NCBI GenBank assembly: GCA_947034895.1
Contig: OX344764.1
Span: forward strand, 22,506,001-22,570,000
Direction of reading: 5' to 3'
Length of the DNA stretch: 64,000 nucleotides
DNA from: Rhytidiadelphus loreus
Taxonomy: Eukaryota > Streptophyta > Bryopsida > Hypnales > Hylocomiaceae
How positions within the stretch are numbered: position 1 is the first letter of the stretch; the number at the start of each line of letters is the position of its first letter. The translations under genes and the position numbers were made by a program. A model generated the notes under the pieces. It was not told the origin of the DNA. It made no database searches and was given only the letters and a program-made list of their open reading frames with translations. Shown in pieces: positions 36,889 through 48,116 of this stretch.

Positions 36889-38286
36889 CATGAGATACTT
36901 GATTATTTTTTTATTTTCACAACTTTCGTAGTTTGCTTCTTCATTTATATTGGTATGCCACGTGCTATTGCCACAACCATTAGTAAATGAATATGCCATT
37001 GTTTGTAATTGCTATGGCTAATCCCTTCTTAAATCTCCTTTCATATCTATTTTTCAATCCTTTAAATATGGAAAAATCATCCATAGCATTGACATCCTTT
37101 AATATTGTGTGTACTATCGATTGTTGTATTATTTTTAAATAAACAAATGAATAAATTCAGCATGCAAAAATAACAAAAGTATTTGCAAACAAAATTTAAA
37201 AATAAAAATAAAAGTATCAACGCAATGCCACAACCATTGAAGTGTTCTATAGCTTATGAGTGAGTGCTCTCTTTTGAGTAGATAGTGAGAGAATGTGAAT
37301 TTTAGATAATAACATCAAAAGAGGTACAAGTGGCATTTAGCCATTGGCCATTCAACTTTTCCAAAAATGTGAAAGGGGGTACATGTGTCACTTTGCCATT
37401 GGTTGAAAATTTGACATGGATGCTTGTGACATGTCACCACCAACCCCATACTTGTATTTGATATGGAACAATGTATGGTTTGTATTTGTATGGCCATACG
37501 TGTACATATATACCTTGTACATATCCCATATGTATTCCATGCATATTTCACATCTTGTGCATATTTTGTATTTTGTATTTGTCTTATATAACACATATCC
37601 ATGTTATTTATTTTTCAAGATCAATGGCATTAGAGGGAGGATGTATATAAGATCGATGGCTCTTAATTTTTATAAAGAAGGTGTGCGTGCATTAATTGCA
37701 ATTTGAATTTGGATGCATCATCACATGAGATAGTCAACCAATGGGCCCCAAAATCCAATCACTATTTTCTAATGTCTATTTTTGGTAAACAATTCAAAAT
37801 TCAATACCTTTCACCCTATCTATGAAAACAATGCGAGATTGGCTTTGTAGACACCATTTTCGAGGGCTTTTCGATGGTACCAAGCACATTGTCGTTGGTT
37901 GTCACGCATCTAGGTCTCAACGTAAGGTAGACAAGCCTATACCTCCCCCCCCCGATTTGAAATCTAGATATCTTAGGGCTGATTATGAGAATGGCACGTA
38001 TTTTTCAAAGGTGTGCACTTGTTTCATAGGTTAGACCCTAGTGGAATTACAATTTTATAATTATAATTATAATTTTTGTACACTTTTGAAGTGGTTAACC
38101 TTGAAATTACAAAACCGCCTATAAAGTGGAGTCCTAAACACCCCATAAATGCCCTTTCATGTATGTATTGGCATTTAAGTTTCCACCAATCAAGGATTGA
38201 TACAAAAACCATTTTGGCATTAATTTACTTCAATTGTCATCATCTTGAAGGGATTTGCATATTTTGTCGGGCAAATTTGGATGAAG
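36889..38286. other. Intergenic stretch with a degenerate TATG/CATA-rich part
   Basis: At about 37440-37625 the sequence is rich in 'catat/gtat' text and is followed by 'agatcaatggcattagaggg'. The (TA)n region at 42399 has the same kind of follow-on ('agatcaatggctaggagggg'), so both may be copies of one older repeat. No gene was found. Confidence 0.4.
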
Positions 38287-38424
38287 CAACGCACTGAATT
38301 GGGGACAAAACTAGTTTACGAAATTAGGCAATGCACGCACTGAATTAGAGACAAAACTAGCTTACGAAATTAGGTGAGGCACGCACTAAATTGGGGATGA
38401 AACTAGCTTACGAAATTAGGCAAG
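38287..38424 (+). repeat. 46-bp tandem repeat, three copies
   Basis: The unit, recognisable by 'aaaactagcttacgaaattagg', recurs with its CTAG at 38311, 38357 and 38403, exactly 46 bp apart. The copies differ by a few substitutions. No coding role is visible. Confidence 0.8.
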
Positions 38425-38884
38425 GGACTCAATTGGGCTAGTCTACCACCTTATGTCGCAATCACATTCAACAAATCAATCAAATCCAACAAATCAAATC
38501 AAACCAAACCACGGCATCTGTTTCCGTCTTTGGATTTGCACAAACTCACGAATGAAAGAATCCGACAAAAGCGTGCATGGCAATTGGGCCCTTCCCCTTC
38601 CCCTTCCCCTTTCATTTTTTTGAGCAGGGCACTCATCAATGCCTGCGCTGCCCTGCGTCATTGCTGCGCATGGGGACGGACGGACGGACGGACAGAGGGT
38701 GCCACCCACCCACCCAATCCCGACGGAAACCATATGAGTGTAGGTATGTAGCTTAGCTTGAATTCCCCGTCATCAGTTCAGTAAGTTAGTCAGCACTTCG
38801 CAGCAGGGTTGTGCACCAATGACAAGTCCGTCTGCACCAAGGCGGAGGTGAAGATGTCGGCTCTATCTCATTATAAAAAGGGGG
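38425..38884. other. Spacer with short microsatellites
   Basis: It holds CAAAT-type repeats (about 38475-38510), CCCCTT repeats (38589-38610) and GGAC repeats (38674-38692). The opposing open frames at 38494-38751 are built on these low-complexity runs. Confidence 0.5.
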
Positions 38885-39298
38885 TAAGGTAGTATGCTCT
38901 AAAAGTGCTCCCCTTCTTCAAACCGCTCCTATTTTGGGGTGAAAAATGGAAACCAGGTGATCCTTAAATGGACCACTGTGACAATTGAATGCATCAAGAA
39001 AAAATTATTTTTCTATTGCAAGAGCCAATCACTGCCTTTGATTTCCGCACATCTGTTTACAAACTGCAAGTGAACAGATTTTGGGAGACCTATGGTCACA
39101 AATAGGTGCCTATGCCTTGAGTCTTTGAAAATTTATAAGTAATTCAAAAATACTTGGAAAATTACAAATCCACTTGTGTTCGTTTCCACGTCCATTTCTC
39201 TTCCTCTGAAAAATGATCTAAAAATAATTTTGTCCACTTCAGCCTATGAAAAAGGCAGACCAGCTCTTAAATGGTCGCTTTTAGAGCATACTACCTTA
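38885..39298. mobile_element. TA-flanked 414-bp MITE (family M), copy 3
   Basis: It starts TAAGGTAGTATGCTCTAAAA and ends with the inverted form, TTTAGAGCATACTACCTTA. The length is 414 bp. It is the closest relative of copy 2 and lies in the same orientation. Confidence 0.75.
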
Positions 39299-39662
39299 AC
39301 TCAATAACTTAAGTTCCGTTCCTTCCCTTTCCTTCCTGTTCCTTTCCTTCTGCACAAAGCACAAGATGGAGTGGAGGAGACAATATCAATCAGGAGACAA
39401 CTAATCAAATGGAGTGGAGAGGAGAGGAGAGAGGAGACCAGCTGGATGGACGGGCTTCCCACAGCCTTTGGCTTTGGCTTTTCCAGGACATGGCATCGAG
39501 GAAGATGGAAAAAGGAAGGGAGACACACAACAACACACAAAAAAAAACCCAAGGAAAATGGAAAGTGGAAAAAGGAAAAAGGAAAGGACATGACAAGACA
39601 AAACAAAAACGAAGGCAAAAAAACATGTGGAATCCAACAATTTACATTTAAGTTACTTACAC

Positions 39663-40093
39663 TAGGGGTAGTCACACCTTCTTCACTTGGAGAATGGAGA
39701 ATGACAAGTTGGGGAGGGTTTGGAGGAGCCAATGGGAAGCCATGGTGGGTGAAGGAGAAGGTGTGACACCCCTAAAAGATGTGTTGAAAGTGGAGAATGA
39801 AAAAAATGGAGAATCCATTCACCTAAACGTGAGATTAGATGTAAAGTTGGAGGGAAATCGGCAACAACAAAGGTAAAAGTGACAATGGAAAGGTAAAAGT
39901 GTAGAGCACAAAGGAATCTTCTTACGTGGCCATATCTTCCGCACTCCCAATCTTCACCTCTGGAGGTGAAGACTAGGAGTGCAGAAGATATATCCAGCGA
40001 AGTATATTCTACCAACATGAAGCCAACCCCAAGCCACCACATTTCTAATCTCTATTCTCCAAGTGCCAAGTGAAGAAGGTGTGACTACCCCTA
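39663..40093. mobile_element. Foldback element with long stem, TA at the edges
   Basis: The left edge TAGGGGTAGTCACACCTTCT and its inverted form at the right (ending GTGACTACCCCTA) define a 431-bp element. The arms continue with CTTCACTTGG text. At the centre, ATATCTTCCGCACTCCCAAT (from 39931) pairs with its near complement ending at 39990 around TGGA, giving a 27-bp stem with three mismatches. A further inverted copy of the terminus lies at about 39752-39773. Open frames on both strands here are by-products of the foldback. Confidence 0.7.
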
Positions 40094-42395
40094 CTTTGTG
40101 TGAGCGGAAGCGGAAATGAAATCATTCACTCCCGCTCACTCACCCTTTTTGTTTACGCTTGACAGACATTTTCACTTACATTTCAATGACTTTGAAGGTA
40201 AATGATGATGTTCTATGGTAGCTTACTTTATTTTGTATTGCTACTATTGTGACTATGACATTGTCGTTGACTAATGAGCAAGCTAACCTTTGTAAATTTA
40301 AATGGTTTGACTATACTACTAATAAAATAGAGATAACTAAAAAAAGAAACTATAAAATGTACAATGCTTTACTTTCTCTTGTAATAATATGAAAAAACAA
40401 AAATTTGAAATTATTTTTCATTCTAGTTTTTGGAATGCTCCTACATGCCAAGCTCCTACATTGTTGTATTTCATCCTTGCTCATGATTGTTTCCACTTCA
40501 AAGTGGAAACAAGTTTGTTCACCCTTGCTCGCCCTTCATAAAAGGTAGGAATCTTGTAATAGTAAGAAATCTATTCGATTCACTTTTGCTCACAAAGTGT
40601 AAACAACCCTGGAGGGTTAAATCCAACAAGGAAAACAATGTCGAAAATTGAATTCAACATCACTCTAAACAACTATAAGAAGATATGTGGTACTTTTGGA
40701 CAAAATTTACTTAATTTATATTGAATCTAACCTTTATGAATACTATGTGGTCTATACTTCATACATATTCAAAAGTCAATAAGGCCATACTTTTGTTAAA
40801 TTTGCAAATTTGCAAAGAATATGGGAGTGCAATTCTGCAACAATGTAGTTATGCGGGGATGGCAAGATAGAGAGAATGTGAAGCAAAGAGCAACCAGTCC
40901 ACAACATCTATCATCAAAGGGGGACCGAGGTAGCAAAGAACATACATACAAGTTTACAAAGGAAAAAGAGCAGCTTGATGATCATTGACAACATTTCTTC
41001 CTAAATTTCAATGTTATTGTTTAGCCAAAGCTTCTTTGATTTAATTAAACAATTTTTAATATCAATTGACTTATCTACAACTAGTTACCTATTCCCCCAC
41101 ACCTTGAATCATACAATGGCATCATACAACATGTGAAGGTAGTGCAAATGGCATACAACTATGAACATGATGAGTATACATCCTCTATTTTTGCCCAAAT
41201 TGTTATAATAAAATGGAAAACTATTTCATGCCTAAATGACTAAGAAAGAAAAATCCTTGGTGAAAACTTGACTTACACAATCCATCCTAGAGGAATGACA
41301 ATAGAGATTCGTGGTCCTTGATGAAAGTGAACCATTCTTGTGTAAAACTAGTACCATCAATTTTGTTTGGATGCCTTGGTTTTGTGCTCTTACTTGCAAT
41401 GACCATCACTACTAGTATGCTAAATTTCGTAAATTTAAGAGAGCTCCTACAATACATGACTTCAAAGTCTATTCTTTTGGTAGTCATAATGGACGCAAAA
41501 TTATGTGTCACTCAAAATGTCCCTTTGCTTTAGATACTTGAGAGGGGTGGAGTGCTAGCATTTGAGCATAGAAGACAAAAGCGGCTCCATTGATTGTCTT
41601 GTTGGGGTGGGCAAGCAAGAAAGGAGGAGTTGAAGTTTCACCGATATTGGTGGACAACCTCATTGGTGGAGACTAGAAAATCTAATACGTGAAATTTTTT
41701 TATTGTCTCCATTCCCACCCACCGGATTCACTTGAAAGTGCAATGGCTATTTTTTCATGCAGCACCCTCTATGAAAGTTTTTCAATGACTGATACATGTA
41801 AGGAAGCCCTAATATCCTTGCTTGAGAGAGACAAACTTTTTTATTTTAAAATTAAAGTTAATTTCTAAAGTCTTGCCTTTTTGTTTTTGACCATTTGTGT
41901 TTTAAGAAAATTTATCTAAGAATGAAATTTGAATTTCTACCCCTTCACACATACACACATGGTTGGTGTGAATTGCCCCCCTAGCTCCCCCAAATGCCCA
42001 CTTTTCTATTATGTAATGTTTCTATCATACGAATGCAAATTTAAAAAAAAAATATTTTATCACTAACAAGTGATAGGAAATTTCGATGCACCAAGGAATG
42101 CATCATTTAGATATTGTATGCAAAAGTCTAAGATTTTTTATAGATTTTCCTCAAGCATTTCTTGAAGAAGATGTACATATTGATTTAGGAGATGTTCACA
42201 ATTGACAATTGGTAGTCACTTGAGCACACAATGAGTTCAAAAGTTTTGTAATCCTTTTTTTATTTTTTTATTTAAATTTTTATGTTTTCAACCCCTCCCC
42301 CTTATAAATTTCAGGGGAAGGTGGGGTGACAATTGATATGGGACAAATCCCATATCATATGTATCTGTATCCACGTACACATCTGTATAAATATT

Positions 42396-42398
<3 letters not shown>
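40094..42398. other. AT-rich intergenic stretch
   Basis: A perfect palindrome (12-bp arms TTGTTTCCACTT / AAGTGGAAACAA, two-base loop) sits at 40488-40513. 'ctttgtgtgagc' near 40094 and 'gctcacaaag' near 40589 may be the ends of a ~500-bp element, but the match is short. The paired open frames at 41287-41533 are unsupported. No gene was found. Confidence 0.4.

Positions 42399-42477
<79 letters not shown>
42399..42477. repeat. (TA)n microsatellite, about 39 units
   Basis: An uninterrupted TA run of roughly 79 bp is flanked by degenerate 'gtatcc/gtatatt' text on both sides. Open frames rich in Ile and Tyr (42326-42646) are read-through of the repeat. Confidence 0.95.
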
Positions 42478-42480
<3 letters not shown>

Positions 42481-43116
42481 ATACGATATCCACGTATTCA
42501 AATATTTCTATCCGTATATTTGCGTATCCATATTTGTATATCCATATTTTGGGAGATCAATGGCTAGGAGGGGGTTTCAATTTAAAAATATAATCAAGGG
42601 TTATTATTTATTTCCAACTGAGGGGGCCAGATTGATTAATGGCTAGGAATGGTTGCCATCTTTTGAGAAGATAGTCACCTAGCATTGGAGACTCCAATTC
42701 CTCGGATTTCATTTCCCCCAGTTGCCCCTGAGCCCCCAGTCGTCCATTATTTGCTCACCCCAAATACCCCTTTCCTCCCAACAATTTGCATGGCATGTTG
42801 TTCTTCCTTACTCTCATTCAGTTCTCCAACATTACATGTTATTTCAAGCCTCCAAGAGATCGTTTGAGGGCTGTTTCCCTTCACTATTCCCCCTACAGTG
42901 AAGGACGTCCAACTGTTCCAAAAAGAAATTCAATTTTTTTTTTAAATTCTTCAAATGTAAAAAGAAGTTGAATTTTTTTCCCAAGAAATGTGTTGGCAAC
43001 CTCTCGATCACGTAGAACCGTTGAGGTGTTAGGCCAGTAATTGCGTTCCCTGTGTTCTCACAACAATAGAACCCACGGTCTCTCATAGGCCCGGGAAACC
43101 ATCTAATTGCTAGACT
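42478..43116. other. Intergenic stretch
   Basis: The sequence has mixed composition with small open frames and no recognisable gene. Around 42904-42986 a 'aagaaattcaattttttttt' and 'aaagaagttgaatttttttc' pair shows a small local duplication. Confidence 0.4.
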
Positions 43117-43331
43117 GGTGGATTACCCCCTGTTCGGGCTTACTAGGGGTGCATGTAAAAAAAAGTTCCCTATTTTGGGTCATTATGGGGTATACTCTTG
43201 ACCTCCCAAACTAATTTGGAGTCTCTGATTGCAAAAATGAATTAAGAATTTGCAAAATAAATCATGTGCAAAAAATAAATAATTAAGGGATTTGCCCACA
43301 GGGCCGAGCGAGAGGGTCAATCCACCTTGCC
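43117..43331. mobile_element. Mutator-like ~220-bp MITE adjoining the multimer
   Basis: It begins GGTGGATTACCCCCTGTTCG and ends GCGAGAGGGTCAATCCACC, in the orientation of 25851-26074. The interior is of type A ('ggtgcatgtaaaaaaaa', 'tatactcttgacctc', 'gtctctgattgcaaaaatg'). It stands immediately before the multimeric block and in the opposite orientation to it. Confidence 0.65.
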
Positions 43332-44256
43332 CCCAAACTGGGCCAGGGTGAACTCCCCCCTCATTGACCCGTTTTACCCCTAGGGAAAACATTGTGGAAT
43401 TTTTTATTTGCAATTGGATGATAAAATTTGCATATTTTGAATTCAAATTTGCAATCAATGGCCCCTAATTAGCTGGGGAACATGTAGAAATTAGAAAAAT
43501 CACAACAATAATTAGGGTGCTTTTTTTCACAATAACCCCTGGCCGGAGCAATGAGGGTTGGGGTGAACTGACCCCCTCGCTTGTCCTGGAAGGAGAACCT
43601 TGAATTTTTTTATTTCCCACGCATGAAAAAATTTATAATTTTTGAATTCTCATTTGCAACAAGAAGTCCCAAATTAGCTAGGAAGGATGTAGAGCATACA
43701 TTTTCTGGGCACAAAATAGGGGATCTTTTTTTTACTTGCACCCCTTGAACTGACCTGGGGCAGGGTGAATTGACCCCCTCATTGCCCCTCTAGGGTGAAC
43801 CCTGGAATTTTTTATTTGCAAGGCTTAATTTTTTTTGGAATTCTGAATTCATATTTGCAATTAGAGGCCCCAAACTACTGTTGAGAGATGCAAGAATTAC
43901 CAAAAAATTGACACAACATAGGGGCCTTTTTTTTCAAACCAAAGTTGACCAAGGCAATGAGGCCAGGGAGAACTGACCCCCTCGCTTGGCCCTGCGGGCA
44001 AACCCTGGAATTATTTATTTTCCGCACATGAATTTTTTTGCAAATTTTGAATTCATTTCTGCGATCAGAAACCCCAAATTAGCTATGTGAGGTCAAGATT
44101 ATACCCTAGAATGGCCCAAAATAGGGGGCATTTTTTTACTTGCACCCCTGGTAAGGACGAGCGAGGGGGTCAATCCACCCTGTTCGGCAATGAGGGGGCC
44201 AATTCTCCCTGCGCGAGGGATCAGCGAGGGGTCAGTTCACCCTGGCCCCCAAACTG
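43332..44256. mobile_element. Multimeric Mutator-like MITE block with its own TIRs and 9-bp target duplication
   Basis: Four head-to-tail units (about 43341-43560, 43561-43758, 43759-43960, 43961-44181) and a partial fifth (44182-44247) form a 907-bp block. Its outermost ends are perfect 14-bp inverted repeats, GGCCAGGGTGAACT at 43341 and AGTTCACCCTGGCC ending at 44247. CCCAAACTG is repeated exactly at 43332-43340 and 44248-44256. Units two and three are closer to the 25612 type, and unit four to the 28675 type, so the units are not recent copies of one another. Confidence 0.75.
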
Positions 44257-47200
44257 CCTCCCTCAAGGCCCCCAACTGTTTTTATTTTATTTTATTTTAT
44301 TTTATTTTATTTATTTATAAATTAAAATTAAAATTAAAATTTTGGTCCCTGCGTGATTCCCAGTCAGGGGAATACAGGCGTCCCCTCGTGTTGTGGAGAC
44401 TGGAGACCCTCCCCCAAATCCAAATCCAAATCCAAATCCAAATAAAAAATAAAAAAAGGAAGAGAAAAGGAAAAAGGAAACCAGGAATCCAATCTCCTTT
44501 AGTTTCCCACTGTAGTTTCCTCCCCCAGATTTGCTCGATTCGCATTTCCTGAGGAATTCAATTCCTTTTCCTATTTATGTAATAACAAATGTGATGTGAT
44601 GTGATGGGATGCAGGTTGAATTACGTTGCAAAGCAATATCCTCATCAGCGGAGTCCGTCCCTCCGTCTGCCCTGCCCGCCCTAAAAAAAGCAAAAGCGCG
44701 CAACGCCACTGCTGAGTGCTGACCAGTCCTCCTTTCCCCATTTCAACCGACGTTATCTCCCGGAATCTCCCTACAGACACACGTGGCACGCACCCATACG
44801 CCCGCCACCAACATTGGAAACGCACACTCAGGGACGGACTGAAAAACAACAGTGAGTCCCACACCCTCGCTCACCTCCCTGGTGGAGTGGTGGGGGAGTT
44901 GGCGGGGTTCGGTTCTCCCCTAATTAATTAATTAATTAATTAATACGGAGTATAAGTTAAGTTGTTGGGTTTCCGGCTTCAGTTGTTGAGTGGGGGACGG
45001 ACGGATTTCGAAATGGAATCCACCCACGGCAACTGAACCCCTCACTGTCACTGTAATAAGCTTACAGTAATCAGTTACTGGTAACTTACTTAGTTGCTCT
45101 CGCCCAAATTAACTTAATAAGAAACATCGTCCTCGTCTCAGTTCACCTGACTGGCTGGCTGACTGGCTTTCCTTGGCAATTGTGGTAATAAATGAAATGG
45201 CACCATTTCGAAAAGAAAGAAAGAATGAGAAAAATCAGTCAGTACTGTAAACAGGGACGGAGAAAAAACCAACCATGGAACTTATGAACTTACTGGAGCC
45301 CAGTCCCACCCTCAGTCAGCTCATGTCACATGTCGTTGTACTGTACATTTTCACTCGGGGATGACCCCTGGGAACACATGAGGGCGGCATTGCATTGCAA
45401 GGAGTAGGCAGCTTCCCCCTTCCCCTCGCAGGCACCTCACATGGCTAGGGCGGGCCTTTCTTGCACTCGACAGCGGGAAGAACGAAGTTGGCCTTGCCGG
45501 GAGAGAGAGAGAAGAAAGAAAGAAGGAAAGAAAGAAAGAAAGAAAGGGAGTTCTCGCATCCTGGGGGCGGGGTCTTGATGAGAGTTCTGAGATTTTCGGG
45601 GTTTTCGGTCATTATATTCTGTCATTATTCTGGGATTTTCTGGGATTTGTGGAATTTCTGTTTTTATTTTTCCGAATTGCTGCGGGTGTCAGACGGCGAC
45701 CGTGAATTCGCCGGCGGCGTCCCAGCCAGCCAGAGGCAAGAGCCGGGCCAGTGCCCTTCGCCTCCGTTTTCCGAGGGTCGCTTTTTGGTGCATTGTCAGT
45801 ATGGTCGGTGAAGAAGTCCCGCAACAGAAGAGGAGCCTCATCAAGCAAGAGCAGGAGTAGGAGTAGGGCCATCGCCATTGCTTCACACAATTAACTTGGC
45901 TTCCCTTGAAGCTTCCCTCGGCTTCACCTCTCCCTCCCAGGCAGACATTCCTCCGTTTTTTTACTTCAGCCCCTGACTGGCTTCCCTTTTTCCTTCATTT
46001 CCTCCTTGTTCGCTTTCTGTGGTGATTAGCGCGGGTGCGTGGCCGCGTGAGTGCTACTCCTCCGAATTTTTACTCCGATTTGGGTGGAATTGGCGTGCTC
46101 TTCCTCCTCCAGGGTCTCGTTGTCTGTCAGGGTTGAATGCGCCCATGTTCGGGTGAATCATCCATCTTCTCGCAAGTCCACAGCTGCTGCTGCATGTCTT
46201 TCGGAAGGGGTTGAGGGCCTTTGGGAGGGGTGGGTTCCGTGGTTGTGTGTGTGTGTGTGTATGGCCCACCGGCAGCGCGCGTTGGTTGGTCGTCAGTGGG
46301 GCACTGGGGCTGGCTGGCTGGCTGGGTGCTCACCTCCAGTACCGAGATAGGCTTTTCTTTGGCGTGCTGTAATTAGCAAGGGGGTACTTTTCAGAAAGGA
46401 CGGAGGAAGTCAAGTCGAAAGAGATTGGGCTGGCGGGCTGGCTGGCGGGGTTCTGCTTGAAAGGGAGTGTGAGGAATTGGGCGGAGGCGATAATTTGGTG
46501 CTGAGGTGGTTTGGTTGGTGGTTTGGTTGGGGGTGAGCTTGAGTGGAGAGGGAGTCATTGTTGGCGAACTTTTGCGTGACCTAGTTCAGCTCCTCCTGCT
46601 TGGTGGTGACGGGCTGGCGAGGGTTCCATTGACTTGTGTGCAGTCAGTGAGGGCTGGCGGGGTGTCGAGCTTGTTGTGGGTTGGGCTTCAAGCTGGGTGC
46701 ATCATGGGGTGGTGACAGGAATCCCTCGGCGAAGGGGAAGGAAGGAGAAGTATTGGGAAGTGGAGGCTCATGTCGAGGACGGTGAAGAAAGGTATGATAG
46801 GGCTGGCTGGCTGGTTTGGCTGGCTTGGTTTAGCGCTTTGGAGTGGGAGTACAGGAGTTTCGGGGTCCATGGGGTGGGTAGGAGCTGGACAGTCTAGACT
46901 GGAATTGGGGTTCTTCGTTTGATTTTTTCAAGCGCTCTTTGGGTGATTGCGGTGCTTGTCGTGTGTGGGTTCTCTGGAAATTAGCCTGTGAGTAGGAACC
47001 ACCATTCTCTTGGTCTTGGCGAAATTGGAATGAAACGAAGGCTATGGAGTGAAAACGAAGCGTATTCGCTAGTGGACTCGCTTGCTGGCGATAGAGGAGA
47101 CTGGGAAACCCTGGCACTTATCATGGAGTTCCGAAGTGCGTAATGTAGAGGTTGGGATCCCCACATGAGCTTACTCACTCAGTGTGATCCTCGGACGTTT

Positions 47201-48116
47201 TTGATCTGAGGGTTTGCCCGAATGACATCACAGTTCGTAGCCTTTCGGAAAGCATTTCTTTAGCATTCTGAACGGAGCTTGATTCTACGGGGTAAGTGCT
47301 AGTGTCGGCTGGGGACATCACTCTGTGAAATGTACTTGTCTTCTGGTGCACGCCGTTCATAGAACTTACACTGTGTGTGTCTCCTTAGTTGTAAGAATGA
47401 ATTCTTACGATGTAGGGTGCTCATAGAAATGAAGTAAAAAACGCTTGAAGTTTTGAGCGCACCAATCCCGCAGAAGGCTTCAGGGTTGTGCATGGATAGA
47501 ACGAGTTTTTAGCAATTCATGGGGAAGTTAGATTTTTCCAATGGAGACGGGAAGCCAACCGTCCAGCACTAGTGGCTTCTGAGGGTAAGAGTTGGAGTGA
47601 GGATGTTAGGTTTGGTGCTTCTTTTTTTGTCCAACCCTATTGGCGTTACTCTGACATCAGAAGTTTCATCAGCAGTGACACTGTATATCCTTGGGTGACG
47701 TGCTTGGGTACTACGTGTGAGCAGTTCTCAGACAGGTCAGATCAATGATCGTGTGCAAGAAAGTGTTCGTTTCCCGGCTGGGATGGTGGAAGCCCATGTC
47801 CCCAATTTTATTTTTTCTGTTGGCTTCTCGTAGTTGTGAAACTAGTATTTTTGGTTGCTGTCTAACCGGAATCTGTTTGCTATTGCTACACAGAGTGTTT
47901 TCTCAACAGTGACTGACAAACAAGGCGAGGTGTTAACTTTGCTGAGGCAGTTGAAGCTTCTGCACCGACTACTCTGCCCTGGGCCAAAGCCGGGCGATGG
48001 ATTGAAGGGTAGAGTGTAGATGAGTAGTGTAGGGGATACTAGACGAGGTGAAGGGCCAGCAGCTGAGAAGGGACTGGGAGGGCTTGATTGAGTTTACGTG
48101 TTTCCGTGCTTTCAAC
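44257..48116. other. GC-richer upstream region of the cereblon gene
   Basis: This region contains microsatellites: TTTTA at 44281-44320, CCAAAT at 44413-44442, ATTA at 44921-44943, GAAA at 45513-45546, GT at 46243-46260, and many ggctggctgg runs from 46.3 to 46.8 kb. The last 2 kb before the cereblon start probably hold its promoter and 5' UTR, possibly with a leader intron, but I cannot place a TATA box or start site. The numerous open frames on both strands show no domains. An in-frame ATG at 48048 could extend cereblon by 23 residues. Confidence 0.45.

Noticed and set aside
39301..40042. Overlapping open frames of up to 143 residues on both strands
   Set aside because: They lie across a foldback element and purine-rich text, with no known domain and no codon-like bias over the alternatives.
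40094..40605. Possible ~500-bp element with CTTTGTGTGAGC ends
   Set aside because: The inverted match is only about ten bases, and no duplication or second copy was seen.
42326..42646. Ile/Tyr repeat protein
   Set aside because: It is read-through of a pure TA microsatellite.
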